Source of the DNA: Oscillospiraceae bacterium | GTDB lineage: Bacteria; Bacillota; Clostridia; Oscillospirales; Oscillospiraceae | Assembly: GCA_031282225.1 (NCBI GenBank) | Contig: JAITEC010000111.1 | Coordinates: 1-10,001, forward strand | Direction: 5' to 3' | Length of the DNA: 10,001 nucleotides | In this document: piece by piece, positions 1 to 6,913 of the stretch | How the letters are laid out: each line of letters opens with the position of its first letter | Numbering within the stretch: position 1 is the stretch's first letter | Translations under genes and position numbers: made by a program | The notes under the pieces: model-generated | The model's database searches: none | Told to the model about the DNA's origin: nothing | Seen by the model: the letters and a program-made list of their open reading frames with translations, nothing else

Positions 1-76
1 GCCATTGCGCGCTTGCCAACTTTTGTGTATACTTGCCCATGGCACCAGCGGCGGGATCCCCGCTCTTTACAGGAAG

Positions 77-105
77 ATATTAACACACGCCGCAGCACAT
101 TGCAA
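77..105 (-). promoter_or_regulatory. Possible divergent sigma-A-type promoter
   Basis: Read on the minus strand, TTGCAA (105-100) is followed after exactly 17 bases by TAATAT (82-77). This is a fair match to the -35/-10 consensus and would start a transcript near position 70, heading off the left edge. It is consistent with a divergently transcribed gene or RNA outside the window. The match could be chance in an A/T-rich spacer. Confidence 0.35.
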
Positions 106-113
106 CCTTTTTT

Positions 114-146
114 TTGACAACACATGATAAAAATGTCATTTATAAT
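114..146 (+). promoter_or_regulatory. Likely promoter of the cysteine desulfurase gene
   Basis: A perfect TATAAT at 141-146 lies just upstream of the gene. A perfect TTGACA is at 114-119, but the spacer is 21 bases, longer than the usual 16-18, so the true -35 may be weaker or an activator may be needed. TGACA (115-119) and TGTCA (134-138) form an inverted repeat across the spacer, which could be an operator; no regulator is identified. A start near 153 would leave a leader of only about 16 bases. Confidence 0.4.
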
Positions 147-154
147 TTGAAAAT

Positions 155-159
155 GAGGT
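155..159 (+). promoter_or_regulatory. Ribosome binding site of the cysteine desulfurase
   Basis: GAGGT sits 9 bases before the ATG at 169. It fixes the start codon, which also gives the family's usual N-terminus (MIYVDNSATT). Confidence 0.7.
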
Positions 160-168
160 ACCTGTTAA

Positions 169-1320
169 ATGATTTACGTTGACAACTCGGCCACCACACC
201 GGTCTCGGAGGCGGCACTGGAGGCCATGATCCCCTGCTTCCGCGAACAATACGGCAACCCGTCCGCCATTTACGGCTTCGGGCAGGAGGCAAAGAAACTG
301 CTCGAGAGCAGCCGCGCCGCAGTCGCCGACGCCATAGGCGCGAAGAGCAGCGAGATATATTTTTGCTCCGGCGGCACCGAGAGCGACAACTGGGCGATTT
401 ACAGCGCGTGCGAGCGAAGCCGCGGCAAAGGCAGGCATATCGTGTCCCAGGCGGCGGAGCACAGCGCCGTCTTGCGGGCATTGGAAAAAATGGAAGAGCG
501 CGGATATGAAGTGACGCTGCTGCAGCCGGATCGGTACGGTACGATAACGCCCGTGCAGCTCGAGAGGGCAATGAGGGACGACACAATACTCGTGAGCATC
601 ATGATGGCGAACAACGTGGTGGGTACCGTGCTGCCTATAGAGAGCCTGTGCGAGACAGCGCACAGCAGAAACGCCCTCTTTCACACAGATGCCGTACAGG
701 CGGCGGGGCACATACCCATAGACGTGCGGGAGCTCGGAGTGGATATGCTATCTATGTCGGCGCACAAATTCCACGGGCCTAAAGGTGCGGGCGCGCTGTT
801 CTCAAAAATCCCGCGCATCCCGGCGCCGTATATAACAGGAGGCGGGCAGGAAAAGGGCGCGCGATCGGGCACGGAGAATATACCGGGCATAGTGGGCATG
901 GCGGCCGCGCTGCGCGACGCCGCCGACAACATGGCACGGGACTCGCGCTATGTCGCCATGCTGCGCGACGCGCTCGTCGCAAGAGTATTGGAGATACCCG
1001 GCGCCAAGCTCACGGGAGACCCCGAAAACCGCCTGCCGGGGCACGCGTCGTTTGTCTTCGACACCGGCAAAGACGGCGCCCACCTCATAAATATGCTCAG
1101 CGAGGAGGGCATATGCGCAAGTTCTGGCTCCGCGTGTTCCGCATCGTCTACCGAGGCGCCGCACGTGCTCACCGCCATGGGCCACGGTTCCGCGTCGCGG
1201 AGCGCCCTTAGGATAACGCTCTCTAAATATAACACTATGGACGAGATACACGCGATAACGCAAAGGCTCCCATCTCTCGTAGCGAAACTGAAAAGCAGGA
1301 AAGAGGCGTCTATCTCTTGA
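169..1320 (+). CDS. nifS: Cysteine desulfurase, NifS/IscS type (PLP-dependent)
   Basis: The enzyme takes sulfur from L-cysteine as a persulfide, releasing alanine, and supplies it for Fe-S clusters or tRNA thiolation in the cytoplasm. At 383 residues it has the usual length. Visible landmarks are the N-terminal DNSATT, the PLP-stacking His98 in AAEHSA, the cofactor contacts Asp174 and Gln177 in HTDAVQAAG, the Schiff-base lysine Lys200 in SAHKFHGPKG, the RSGTEN motif (232-237), and the catalytic Cys323 in SSGSACSAS. The long cysteine loop places it in the IscS/NifS group rather than SufS. No IscU, NifU, MnmA or ThiI partner is adjacent, so its sulfur acceptor cannot be told from context. It stands alone on the plus strand with its own promoter, and its last 11 bases overlap the end of the convergent membrane-protein gene. 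The nifS symbol is by class; the exact paralogue is uncertain. Confidence 0.95.
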   Translation: MIYVDNSATTPVSEAALEAMIPCFREQYGNPSAIYGFGQEAKKLLESSRAAVADAIGAKSSEIYFCSGGTESDNWAIYSACERSRGKGRHIVSQAAEHSAVLRALEKMEERGYEVTLLQPDRYGTITPVQLERAMRDDTILVSIMMANNVVGTVLPIESLCETAHSRNALFHTDAVQAAGHIPIDVRELGVDMLSMSAHKFHGPKGAGALFSKIPRIPAPYITGGGQEKGARSGTENIPGIVGMAAALRDAADNMARDSRYVAMLRDALVARVLEIPGAKLTGDPENRLPGHASFVFDTGKDGAHLINMLSEEGICASSGSACSASSTEAPHVLTAMGHGSASRSALRITLSKYNTMDEIHAITQRLPSLVAKLKSRKEASIS

Positions 1321-3430
1321 ATTTGGCAAACCCGCATATGAGGAGCGACGCCGCGAACGTAGACAGCATGAACATCAGCAAATTGCCCGCGCTCACGGCG
1401 CGGTACGCGCCCCGCCAGCATAAAAATACCGTCAGCGCGACGCCGGCTACCGCCGAAATTACGGAGATCGCCGTGGCAAAAAAAGCCGTGGTCTTCAAAA
1501 TGTGGGCGCCCGACACGAGTTCCCCAACCGTCTCTATCCCGTAGCGCGAGAATATTGCCGCCACTCTGCCTCCGCCTATGCCGTCCACTATGTCATACGT
1601 GCTGCGTATAGGCAGGTTTTCAACATCCTCGAACGGCGCCTTGAACTTCTGCTCCGCCATTTTTGTCGTAATATTGAAATCCCGAACGGCAAACAGCAGC
1701 CGCACCCTCCAGCGAAGTATGTTCAACAGTGCGCTGCGCACGGTGTTAACGGGTATATAATCCATGGCGAACATGGCGATTAGCCTGTCGTCCACCGCCG
1801 TGAACACGGCGCTGCTGAGGTTGATGTCGTCTGGTATGCGCACGCTCATGAGCTTCATGTAAGCCGCCGACCCGGTCATGACGCGCTCACCGCGTATCAG
1901 CCCGCTTATCCCGCCCTCGTAGCAGCCAAAATCGTCCACGCGCACCGCCGTCATGCCCTCGCGGCGCAACACCTCCGAAAACACGCGGGCGAGGCCGGAG
2001 CCCGACTCGCAGATTAGGCTCGCGGTATAGCGTATCGCCCTGTCGGGCGTCTCGCCCTCGAATATTTTTACGCCTGACACCGATAGCGTGCCCTCGGGGA
2101 ACAGGTCGTCGTCCGTCACGCACAGCCCGTCTATGTCGGTGATGTCGTCGGCGCACATCCAGCCGGCCATTGCGGCGCCCGCTTTGAGCACGCGCTTTGA
2201 TATGACGGAAAACGGCGCCGAATACGCCAAGTGCCCCGAAAACACCGCGGCGGCCGCGAGCGGCGCCGACAGAGCCTGCATGACATATACGGACCGCCCG
2301 TGCATGGCGGCGCCCAAGGCCGTGGCGACAAACGAGAAGGCCACCAACAGCGGCGCGCAGTACCTATAGGCGCTCTGCGTGACATCGCGCGCCGTCAGCG
2401 AGCTATAGAACCCGTCGGCGGATCGCCGCGCCCGCCTGAACACCACGCGCCGGAGGTCGCTGCGGTACTCCGTGAGCCCCACAAGGGGCTCCGGCTCAGC
2501 CGCCGCCTGCTTGAGTAGCCTCAGGAACGAGCTGCGGTACAGCCGCTCGCCAAGCAGCGTAAACGACATGGAAAAAGCGCTGATGGCGCAGTACGGCAGC
2601 CCCAGCGCCGCCTTGTCCGATACAATGGCGACGGCGCCCGAGCACAATACGGAGAAGTTTGACATCAGCACGAGGAATTCTATGCCGGGCGACGGGCGCA
2701 CGATGCTGTACACGCCCTTTATGATGATCTCTATGCCTATGGTCATGACGAGTATCTGCATGAGCATGAGTATCCCGGTGAGCAGCGCCCGATTGCGCTC
2801 GAGCCCGAACGGCAGATGCGCGCCCGCCTCAAAAAGCAGCGTGAGCGCCGCCATTGTGCACGCAACCGCGAAAGACGCCGCCCACCGCAGCATTACATCG
2901 GTCTCGTCCGAGGCGAATCGGCGCGCAGCCGCGCGCAGGTCAGGCTCTTCGGGTTCGGGCGCGATATAAGCGTCGTCATCGTATCCCTCAGGCGCCTCGT
3001 AGGGCGTCCCGTCATGTGGGCTCGCTTCCTCGCGCGCGCCGAAAAAACGGGACAGATTTATGCCCCTGGCTGGTTTGCGCTGCTTTGCCTCGCTTTTTAT
3101 CGCGTTGGCTACTTCACGGGCAATTTCCGGCGAGGGATCCGCCGCCGCGTATTGGTAATCGCCGCCGGACAGCGGGGTCTCGCCTGCGGATTGTAGATCC
3201 GCGCTGTCTGCGGGCGGCTCGCCCTCGCTGAAATCAGTAAATGCCGGAGGCGTTTCCCTACGCCCGGACAGTTCCATGATGATCTCGTCGGCCCGCTCGT
3301 CGAGGATGCCGCTCGGCGTCTTCTTTTCTCCTCCGATATACGCCTCGCCCTTGTACTCGGCAAGTATAGATTCCAGCGTGAACTCCTCGGTTTCATCGCC
3401 GAAGTCCATGGGTTCCCTGCCACTTGCCAC
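1310..3430 (-). CDS. P-type-ATPase-like membrane protein, predicted pseudoenzyme
   Basis: This 706-residue protein has a charged, probably disordered cytoplasmic N-terminus (1-180) holding a short FTLESILAEYK motif (17-27). About eight membrane segments follow (near 183-202, 215-237, 250-270, 274-294, 357-375, 380-402, 648-668 and 683-701), the count of heavy-metal P-type ATPases. Residues 403-600 follow the order of such an ATPase: SAP after the helix 6 metal site, then a GTLS remnant of the phosphorylation loop, an N-domain-like stretch, and a P-domain start. The working parts are missing. There is no CPC metal motif, the helix 4-5 loop is only about 60 residues with no TGE motif, DKTGT is replaced by a stretch around DDLFPEGTLS (441-450), TGDN is AVRDFN (581-586), and GDGxND is absent. 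I recall similar unnamed Clostridia proteins with the DLFP motif (memory, not checked). The GTG start has an AGGGGGGAGG site just upstream; ATG at 3409 (Met8) is an alternative. It lies 15 bases after rlmB. Transport activity is unlikely and its role is unknown. Confidence 0.85.
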   Translation of the reverse strand: MASGREPMDFGDETEEFTLESILAEYKGEAYIGGEKKTPSGILDERADEIIMELSGRRETPPAFTDFSEGEPPADSADLQSAGETPLSGGDYQYAAADPSPEIAREVANAIKSEAKQRKPARGINLSRFFGAREEASPHDGTPYEAPEGYDDDAYIAPEPEEPDLRAAARRFASDETDVMLRWAASFAVACTMAALTLLFEAGAHLPFGLERNRALLTGILMLMQILVMTIGIEIIIKGVYSIVRPSPGIEFLVLMSNFSVLCSGAVAIVSDKAALGLPYCAISAFSMSFTLLGERLYRSSFLRLLKQAAAEPEPLVGLTEYRSDLRRVVFRRARRSADGFYSSLTARDVTQSAYRYCAPLLVAFSFVATALGAAMHGRSVYVMQALSAPLAAAAVFSGHLAYSAPFSVISKRVLKAGAAMAGWMCADDITDIDGLCVTDDDLFPEGTLSVSGVKIFEGETPDRAIRYTASLICESGSGLARVFSEVLRREGMTAVRVDDFGCYEGGISGLIRGERVMTGSAAYMKLMSVRIPDDINLSSAVFTAVDDRLIAMFAMDYIPVNTVRSALLNILRWRVRLLFAVRDFNITTKMAEQKFKAPFEDVENLPIRSTYDIVDGIGGGRVAAIFSRYGIETVGELVSGAHILKTTAFFATAISVISAVAGVALTVFLCWRGAYRAVSAGNLLMFMLSTFAASLLICGFAKFKR

Positions 3431-3445
3431 GCGCCTCCCCCCTGA

Positions 3446-4198
3446 CTATGCCGCCCTCCGCCTCATCGCCTCGTAAAGCATCAAAGCCGCCGAGACGGAC
3501 GCATTGAGCGACTGTATTTTGCCGAGCATGGGTATCTTGACTCTATAATCGCATCCCTCGGCCGTGAGACGTCTCACCCCGTCTCCCTCGGAACCTATGA
3601 CTATCGCCGCCGGACGGGACAGGTCGGCCTCCCACAGCGGCGTGGCCCCGTCCGGCATCGCCCCGAACACCCACAGCCCCGCCCGTTTCATCTCAGCGAG
3701 CGCCGCGCCGATATTCGGAACGCGCGCGATAGCCATGTGTGCCGCCGCGCCTGCGGACGCCTTTATGGCAGATGCCGTGACAGGCGCCGAGCGCCTTTTA
3801 GGTATGACTACGCCGTGCGCGCCGGCGGCCTCAGCCGATCTTATGATAGCGCCAAGATTGTGCGGGTCGTTGATCCCGTCGCACACTACCACCAGAGGCG
3901 GCGCTCCGCTCGCGGCGGCCGCCTCCAGGATATCCGGCAAGTTCGCGTATCGCTGCAAGGCGGCCAGCGCGACCACGCCTTGGTGCGCGCGCGTCCCGCC
4001 TATGGAGTCGAGCGCCCGCGCGTCCGTCTCTACCACCACGGCCCCGGCCTCGCGCGCCTGCGACGCGATACGGCGAAGGGCGTCGCCCGTGCCGCCTTTT
4101 GCCAAATACAGCTTGTCTATGGCGCGCCCGGCCCGCAGCGCCTCGGTCACCGCGTTGCGGCCTACTACTACCGTCCCGTCCGCAAATGGGTCAGGCAA
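3446..4198 (-). CDS. rlmB: 23S rRNA (guanosine-2'-O-)-methyltransferase, RlmB/TrmH family
   Basis: This SPOUT-class methyltransferase transfers a methyl group from SAM to a ribose 2'-O, in the RlmB subgroup on a 23S rRNA guanosine. At 250 residues it has typical length. An N-terminal substrate-binding domain (about 9-80) opens with [11 protein letters not shown]. The three SPOUT motifs are all present: [20 protein letters not shown] (107-126, with Asn114 and Arg120), the SAM-loop IGSEGDGVR (201-209) and [19 protein letters not shown] (222-240, with Ser230 and Asn232). The start is a TTG that overlaps the metK end by 8 bases, which points to translational coupling; no later start keeps the conserved N-terminus. 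RlmB is best supported, but other TrmH-family members, including tRNA methyltransferases, share these motifs, so the exact target base is inferred. Confidence 0.88.
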   Translation of the reverse strand: MPDPFADGTVVVGRNAVTEALRAGRAIDKLYLAKGGTGDALRRIASQAREAGAVVVETDARALDSIGGTRAHQGVVALAALQRYANLPDILEAAAASGAPPLVVVCDGINDPHNLGAIIRSAEAAGAHGVVIPKRRSAPVTASAIKASAGAAAHMAIARVPNIGAALAEMKRAGLWVFGAMPDGATPLWEADLSRPAAIVIGSEGDGVRRLTAEGCDYRVKIPMLGKIQSLNASVSAALMLYEAMRRRAA

Positions 4199-5351
4199 GG
4201 TTTTTTATGCTCTCCACCGCGTCGAGAGCTTCCCAAGGCAGGTTGAGATCCGCGCGCCCGAAATGCCCGTAGGCTGCCGTTGGCTGGTAGCGTATCCCGA
4301 GCAGATCCAGCCTTGATATTATCTTTGAAGGCCTCAGGTCAAAAAGCTCGGTGACGATCTTAGCCAAGCGCCCGTCGTCTACGGTGCCGGTGCCGCGCGT
4401 ATCCACCAAGATGGATATCGGCCGGGCGACGCCTATGGCGTAGGCTATCTCTATCTGGCACGCGCGCGCGAGTCCGGCGGCCACAATGTTCTTTGCAATA
4501 TAGCGCGCCATGTAGGCCGCGCTCCTGTCCACTTTTGTGGGATCCTTGCCGGAAAACGCCCCTCCCCCGTGGCTGGCGTACCCGCCGTATGTATCCACTA
4601 TTATCTTGCGCCCGGTGAGCCCGGAATCGCCCACGGGACCCCCTATGACAAACCGACCCGTCGGATTGACGAAATACTTTGTGGCGCGCGTAATGAGTCC
4701 GGGCGGTATGACAGGCTTTATAATAGCCTCTATTACAGCCTCGCGCAGCTGCTCCACGGCGATATCGGGGTCGTGTTGCGTGGAGACGACGATGGCGGGC
4801 ACTCCCACGACGCGGTTTTCCTCGTCGTACTCCACGGTCACCTGCGCCTTGCCGTCGGGCCGAAGGAAGCCGAGCTCCCCGCTCCTGCGCGCCTGCGCCA
4901 GGCGGCGCGTGAGCGCGTGAGCGTAGGATATGGGAGCCGGCATGTACTCCGGCGTCTCGTCGCAGGCAAACCCGAACATCATGCCCTGATCCCCCGCGCC
5001 CTTGTCTTCCGAGTCGTCGTACGCGCGATTGACGCCCATGGCTATGTCGGGGCTCTGCTCGTCTATGGACGTCAATACGGCGGCGCCGTTGCAGTCGAAC
5101 CCGTACTCGGGATTTGTATACCCTATCGCTTTTATTGTGTCGCGCGCGACCTGCGGTATGTTCACGTATGACGACGTGGTGATCTCGCCCATGACGAGCA
5201 CCAGCCCCGTGGTGACGGCGACCTCGCACGCCACGTGCGCCGCCTTGTCGTTTTGCAGTATCGCGTCGAGCACGCCGTCCGATATCTGGTCGCAGACTTT
5301 GTCCGGGTGCCCTTCCGTAACTGACTCAGATGTAAAAATCCTGTTTCCCAT
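4191..5351 (-). CDS. metK: S-adenosylmethionine synthetase (methionine adenosyltransferase)
   Basis: MetK joins methionine and ATP to give S-adenosylmethionine, phosphate and pyrophosphate in the cytoplasm. Its 386 residues fit the family. The N-terminal [13 protein letters not shown] holds the ATP-phosphate-contacting His15. GAGDQG (118-123) and [10 protein letters not shown] (262-271) are the two family signatures, and the C-terminal YGHFGR is also present. The frame continues to a TTG at 5366, but ATG at 5351 is preferred: GGAGGG stands 7 bases upstream and the protein then begins [10 protein letters not shown] as usual. The gene follows citrate synthase after a 30-base gap and overlaps rlmB by 8 bases. 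The upstream gap is too short for a SAM or T-box riboswitch, so control must come from a promoter or from an upstream gene's transcript. Confidence 0.97.
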   Translation of the reverse strand: MGNRIFTSESVTEGHPDKVCDQISDGVLDAILQNDKAAHVACEVAVTTGLVLVMGEITTSSYVNIPQVARDTIKAIGYTNPEYGFDCNGAAVLTSIDEQSPDIAMGVNRAYDDSEDKGAGDQGMMFGFACDETPEYMPAPISYAHALTRRLAQARRSGELGFLRPDGKAQVTVEYDEENRVVGVPAIVVSTQHDPDIAVEQLREAVIEAIIKPVIPPGLITRATKYFVNPTGRFVIGGPVGDSGLTGRKIIVDTYGGYASHGGGAFSGKDPTKVDRSAAYMARYIAKNIVAAGLARACQIEIAYAIGVARPISILVDTRGTGTVDDGRLAKIVTELFDLRPSKIISRLDLLGIRYQPTAAYGHFGRADLNLPWEALDAVESIKNLA

Positions 5352-5358
5352 CAAAAAA

Positions 5359-5364
5359 CCCTCC
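5359..5364 (-). promoter_or_regulatory. Ribosome binding site deciding the metK start
   Basis: GGAGGG on the minus strand lies 7 bases before the ATG at 5351. The upstream in-frame TTG at 5366 overlaps this site and has no site of its own, so the shorter MetK is the likely product. Confidence 0.75.
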
Positions 5365-5375
5365 AAAATTTATAG

Positions 5376-5404
5376 TATATATCAAACGCCCCCGCGCCTG
5401 TCGA
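5376..5404 (-). promoter_or_regulatory. Possible internal promoter for metK-rlmB
   Basis: On the minus strand TCGACA (5404-5399) is followed after 17 bases by TATATA (5381-5376). The -35 half lies inside the last codons of the citrate synthase gene and the -10 half in the short gap. Transcription would start near 5369, about 18 bases before the metK ATG. The -10 region is strikingly A/T-rich, but the -35 is imperfect. Confidence 0.3.
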
Positions 5405-6761
5405 GCGCGACATATCCCGCCTCGGGAGATATGGCCTTGTACGCCGGGCGTATCATCTTGCCGGCGTTGACTACCTCCTCAATGTGGTGCGCGCACCAAC
5501 CCACCATGCGCGACACGGCGAAGAGCGGGATGTGCAGCTCTCGCGGTATGCCCAACATATTATACACGAACCCGGAATACATATCCACATTTGCGCACAT
5601 GGCTTTTTTCCCGCCGTCGCGCTCCGCGAACACGTCTTTGGCAATGCGCTCCACGGCGCACACAAACTCATATTCCGGCGTCACGCCCTTTTTCTCTGCG
5701 AGCGCGCCCGCCATTTTCTTGAGTTCCACGGCCCGAGGGTCGCTGAGCGTGTACACCGCGTGCCCCATGCCGTATATCAGGCCGTCTCCCCTTCCTGCAT
5801 CCCCGCGCAGTATGCGCCGCAGCATAAACGCTATCTCGTCGTCGTCGCGCGTGTCGCGCACGCCTTCCCTGATACATGAGAGCATCTCGCCGGCGTAAGC
5901 GCTCGCCCCGCCGTGTCGCGGACCCTTGAGCGCCCCCAGCGCCGCCGCTATCACGGAATATATGTCCGTGCCGGACGACGAGAGCAGCCGGCAGGCGAAA
6001 CACGAGTTGTTGCCACCGCCGTGCTCCGCGTGCAAAACGAGGCACAGATCGAGTATGCCGGCCTCGTCGCGCGTGAAGCTGTGGTCATGGCGGACGGAGT
6101 AAAGGAAGTTCTCCGCCGTGGACAGGCCGGCCTGCGGCTTGTGGATATACAGGCTGTCGCCGTCGTAATAGTGCCGCTTCGCCGAAAACGCGTTGGCGGC
6201 GACTACCGGGCTGCGCGCTATGATGCGCATGGCTCTGTCGAGTTCCCTGGCGATGTCCCGCCTGTCTGTCTCGGGCTCCGGGTCGTATGAGTACATCGCC
6301 AAGACGGAGCGGGCGAGCTTGTTCATTATATCGATGCTCGGCGCCGCCATTATCATATCCTCCGTGAAACCCTCGGGGAGCTCGCGGTACTCGGCGATAA
6401 TGCGACCGAACCCGCATAGCTCGGGCGCGTCCGGCAGCGAGCCGAACAAGAGCAGGTAAGCCGTCTCCTCAAAGCCGAAGCGCCCCTCGCTCACAAACCC
6501 GGCTATGAGCTCGGATACGTCTATGCCGCGATAGCTCAGGGAACCCGGCGCCGGGATGCGCTTGCCGTCTTGCATATAATATCCGCGCACGTCTCCCACG
6601 CGCGTCAGACCTGCCGTAACTCCCGTGCCGTCCTTGTTGCGCAAGCCGCGCTTTACATCGTATTTGTCGTAATACGACTTGTCGATATAGGCGTTTTTTT
6701 GGATTTCAGCGGCGCGAGCGCTCAAAAATTCAGGCACGGGCGCCAAACCGTCATGCAACAT
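5382..6761 (-). CDS. gltA: Citrate synthase (citrate/2-methylcitrate synthase family)
   Basis: The enzyme condenses oxaloacetate with acetyl-CoA to citrate, here probably feeding 2-oxoglutarate and glutamate synthesis. With the ATG at 6761 it has 459 residues. Two catalytic histidines are visible, His247 in HAEHGGGNN and His334 in GMGHAVYTLSDPRA, and the catalytic Asp393 is in ANVDMYSG. DVKRGLRNKDGTGV near residue 35 and SYRGID (76-81) are also typical. The frame extends to a TTG at 6803, but that codon falls inside the -10 box of the only good promoter, so a transcript would begin downstream of it; the ATG at 6761 has AAGGGA 13 bases upstream. I recall the extended N-terminus from Clostridia forms of the enzyme. 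Methylcitrate synthase activity cannot be excluded, but no prp genes are nearby. No aconitase or isocitrate dehydrogenase gene adjoins it. Confidence 0.93.
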   Translation of the reverse strand: MLHDGLAPVPEFLSARAAEIQKNAYIDKSYYDKYDVKRGLRNKDGTGVTAGLTRVGDVRGYYMQDGKRIPAPGSLSYRGIDVSELIAGFVSEGRFGFEETAYLLLFGSLPDAPELCGFGRIIAEYRELPEGFTEDMIMAAPSIDIMNKLARSVLAMYSYDPEPETDRRDIARELDRAMRIIARSPVVAANAFSAKRHYYDGDSLYIHKPQAGLSTAENFLYSVRHDHSFTRDEAGILDLCLVLHAEHGGGNNSCFACRLLSSSGTDIYSVIAAALGALKGPRHGGASAYAGEMLSCIREGVRDTRDDDEIAFMLRRILRGDAGRGDGLIYGMGHAVYTLSDPRAVELKKMAGALAEKKGVTPEYEFVCAVERIAKDVFAERDGGKKAMCANVDMYSGFVYNMLGIPRELHIPLFAVSRMVGWCAHHIEEVVNAGKMIRPAYKAISPEAGYVALDRRGGV

Positions 6762-6802
6762 ATGTTTATTTCGTTCCCTTTTCAAATGTTCAAGTAAGAT
6801 CA

Positions 6803-6831
6803 ATAATACCTCAATAAACGTTTTTTGTCAA
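6803..6831 (-). promoter_or_regulatory. Sigma-A-type promoter of citrate synthase
   Basis: On the minus strand a perfect TTGACA (6831-6826) is followed after exactly 17 bases by TATTAT (6808-6803). This is the best promoter in the window. Transcription would begin near 6796, giving a leader of about 35 bases to the ATG at 6761. It may drive the following metK, rlmB and membrane-protein genes as well, since no terminator hairpin separates them. Confidence 0.65.
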
Positions 6832-6851
6832 TGAAATGTTCGGGTATATTA

Positions 6852-6862
6852 CGCCAAAGGCG
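6852..6862. repeat. Short inverted repeat between divergent genes
   Basis: CGCC-AAA-GGCG is a perfect 4-base dyad around a 3-base centre, in the A/T-rich divergent spacer and next to the presumed -35 region of the surface-protein gene. It could be a regulator site serving either gene. It is short enough to be chance. Confidence 0.2.
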
Positions 6863-6890
6863 CGTCAAGAATAAAAATACTTCGGATAAT
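6862..6890 (+). promoter_or_regulatory. Possible promoter of the SLH surface-protein gene
   Basis: GATAAT (6885-6890) is a good -10 box. Seventeen bases upstream is only GCGTCA (6862-6867), a weak -35, so activation by another factor is possible. I compared the site with the SigD flagellar consensus (TAAA, 15 bases, GCCGATAA) and the -35 half does not fit. A start near 6897 would give a leader of about 17 bases. Confidence 0.35.
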
Positions 6891-6899
6891 TTTACACTT

Positions 6900-6906
6900 G
6901 GAGGGG
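6900..6906 (+). promoter_or_regulatory. Strong ribosome binding site of the surface protein
   Basis: GGAGGGG lies 7 bases before the ATG at 6914, a near-optimal site suggesting high translation, as expected for an abundant surface protein. Confidence 0.75.
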
Positions 6907-6913
6907 ATGCAGC

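Larger units (their letters stand above)
1..168. other. Left-edge intergenic region, no assignable gene
   Basis: No open frame here can be assigned with confidence. The right half is A/T-rich against the GC-rich genes and holds the likely promoter of the cysteine desulfurase. On the minus strand an ATG at 40-38 opens a frame that runs off the edge (MGKYTQKLASAQW...), and a promoter-like element lies upstream of it, so a divergent gene may begin here. Its ribosome binding site is weak and only 13 residues are visible. Plus-strand frames ending at 81-83 and 115-117 could equally be the tail of an upstream gene. Confidence 0.4.

Noticed and set aside
802-1329. Minus-strand open frame of 175 residues
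   Set aside because: It is antisense to the cysteine desulfurase, including its catalytic cysteine region, with no start signal.
3564-4316. 250-residue plus-strand open frame opposite rlmB
   Set aside because: It mirrors the GC-rich third positions of rlmB, which carries all three SPOUT motifs; the antisense product has no recognisable feature.
5352-5381. SAM riboswitch or T-box before metK
   Set aside because: The gap is only 30 bases and holds a promoter-like A/T stretch and a Shine-Dalgarno site; there is no room for a riboswitch.
5002-5898. Long plus-strand open frame across metK and citrate synthase
   Set aside because: It is antisense to two genes with clear catalytic motifs, spans their intergenic gap, has Ser/Ala-rich nonsense composition and no ribosome binding site.
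6862-6892. SigD-dependent flagellar promoter for the surface protein
   Set aside because: TCGGATAA resembles the flagellar -10, but 15 bases upstream is CGTC instead of TAAA.
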